7,001 nucleotides of DNA, from positions 1-7,001 of the forward strand of contig JAAEMC010000795.1 of NCBI GenBank assembly GCA_024225895.1. The letters are read 5' to 3'. Of the stretch, positions 6,378 through 7,001 are shown piece by piece. Source of the DNA: Desulfobacteraceae bacterium (GTDB taxonomy: Bacteria > Desulfobacterota > Desulfobacteria > Desulfobacterales > Desulfobacteraceae). The notes under the pieces are model-generated. The model had not been told where the DNA came from and ran no database searches. It saw only the letters and a program-made list of their open reading frames with translations. How positions within the stretch are numbered: the stretch's first letter is position 1; each line of letters starts with the position of its first letter. The translations under genes were made by a program, and so were the position numbers.

Positions 6378-7001
6378 CGAAAAAGAAGCATTTACTTTAA
6401 ACCGTGAGAAACTGCCCTCCCATATTGCCATCGTAATGGACGGGAGCGGCAGGTGGGCAAAAAAGCGGATGCTGAACCGAATCAAAGGCCATGAGCAGGG
6501 CTCTACGACGGTTCGCAATATTGTATCTACCTGCCGGGAACTTGATATCCCCATCCTGACACTATATGCATTTTCCACAGAAAACTGGGAACGGCCCAAA
6601 GCAGAAGTAAAAGCATTGATGATGCTTTTAAAAAGATTTATTGTTTCCGAGCGCCGGGAAATGCTGGATCAAGATATCCGGCTTCATGTGATCGGGCAAA
6701 AAGAACGGCTTCCTGAAGAGATTAAAAAAGAGCTTTATACTACTCTGGATTTAACAAAAAATAACAACAAAATGCAATTGAACCTGGCATTGAGCTATGG
6801 TTCACAGCAGGAGATCACAAGAGCGGTTCGAAATATTGCAAAAGAAGTCGCCTCAGGACAGATAATGCCTGAAGATATCTCCATGAATCTTATTTCAGAT
6901 CATCTTTACACAAAGGGATTGAAAGATCCGGATCTCATCATCCGGACCAGCGGGGAATACCGTTTGAGTAATTTTTTGCTGTGGCAGGCAGCATATTCAG
7001 A
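6367..7001 (+). CDS. uppS: Undecaprenyl diphosphate synthase (cis-prenyltransferase), 3' end outside window
   Basis: UppS adds eight isopentenyl units to farnesyl diphosphate in cis, making the C55 lipid carrier for peptidoglycan and other wall polymers; it acts at the cytoplasmic face of the membrane. 211 residues are visible of an expected 240-255. The TTG at 6367 overlaps the frr stop by 11 bases and has a good ribosome binding site. Motifs: HIAIVMDG (19-26) with the catalytic Asp25, RWAKKR (29-34), GHEQG (41-45), YAFSTENWERP (67-77), ALSYGSQQEI, DLIIRTSGE ending at 197, and RLSNFLLWQ (199-207) for the second substrate. The signature normally reads MDGNGRW, but here residue 27 is serine instead of asparagine. 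The YGSQQEI segment also has Gln where Arg is usual. The frame is otherwise intact. Order after frr is typical; cdsA often follows. Confidence 0.95.
   Translation, partial: MKSNEKEAFTLNREKLPSHIAIVMDGSGRWAKKRMLNRIKGHEQGSTTVRNIVSTCRELDIPILTLYAFSTENWERPKAEVKALMMLLKRFIVSERREMLDQDIRLHVIGQKERLPEEIKKELYTTLDLTKNNNKMQLNLALSYGSQQEITRAVRNIAKEVASGQIMPEDISMNLISDHLYTKGLKDPDLIIRTSGEYRLSNFLLWQAAYS

Noticed and set aside
1..7001. Mobile element, CRISPR array or defence system
   Set aside because: No spaced repeats, inverted-repeat ends, transposase or integrase motifs were found; all coding space is taken by conserved housekeeping genes.

Overview
This window is a dense, single-strand (+) block of conserved translation and growth genes. 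In order it holds rho (5' end missing), rpmE, prfA, prmC, rpsB, tsf, pyrH, frr and uppS (3' end missing). There is no sign of mobile elements, CRISPR, tRNA or rRNA genes, and no stretch over 300 bases lacks a gene. Gene identities rest on family motifs recognised by eye. The moderate AT-richness, the short (198-residue) EF-Ts, the four-cysteine L31 and the protein flavour suggest a sulfate-reducing deltaproteobacterium (Desulfobacterota, probably Desulfobacteraceae-like). That placement is inference, not a search result.

Layout. Positions 1-1445 carry rho and rpmE, closed by an apparent intrinsic terminator at 1470-1497. Positions 1510-3433 carry prfA (release factor 1) and, overlapping its end by 8 bases, prmC, whose product methylates the GGQ glutamine of release factors. 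Positions 3434-3591 form the only sizeable intergenic region. It has a good promoter (TTGAAA, 17-base spacer, extended -10) starting one base after prmC, followed by a leader of about 120 bases that folds into a long two-stem hairpin just before rpsB. Positions 3592-7001 carry rpsB-tsf-pyrH-frr-uppS, tightly packed.

How the genes work together. Rho ends transcription. L31 and S2 are ribosomal proteins, EF-Ts recharges EF-Tu, RF1 with PrmC handles termination, and RRF (frr) recycles the ribosome. PyrH makes UDP for nucleotide synthesis, and UppS makes the undecaprenyl carrier for the cell wall. The window joins two commonly seen clusters (rho-rpmE-prfA-prmC and rpsB-tsf-pyrH-frr-uppS) at the prmC/rpsB junction.

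No new multi-gene system is visible. The most interesting signals are in the regulation: the structured rpsB leader with a competing alternative pairing, a terminator directly upstream of an SD-less prfA, and a hairpin over the frr ribosome binding site. Also notable are three TTG starts at overlapping or abutting genes, slippage-prone T runs in prmC, and a serine in place of the near-invariant asparagine of the UppS active-site signature.
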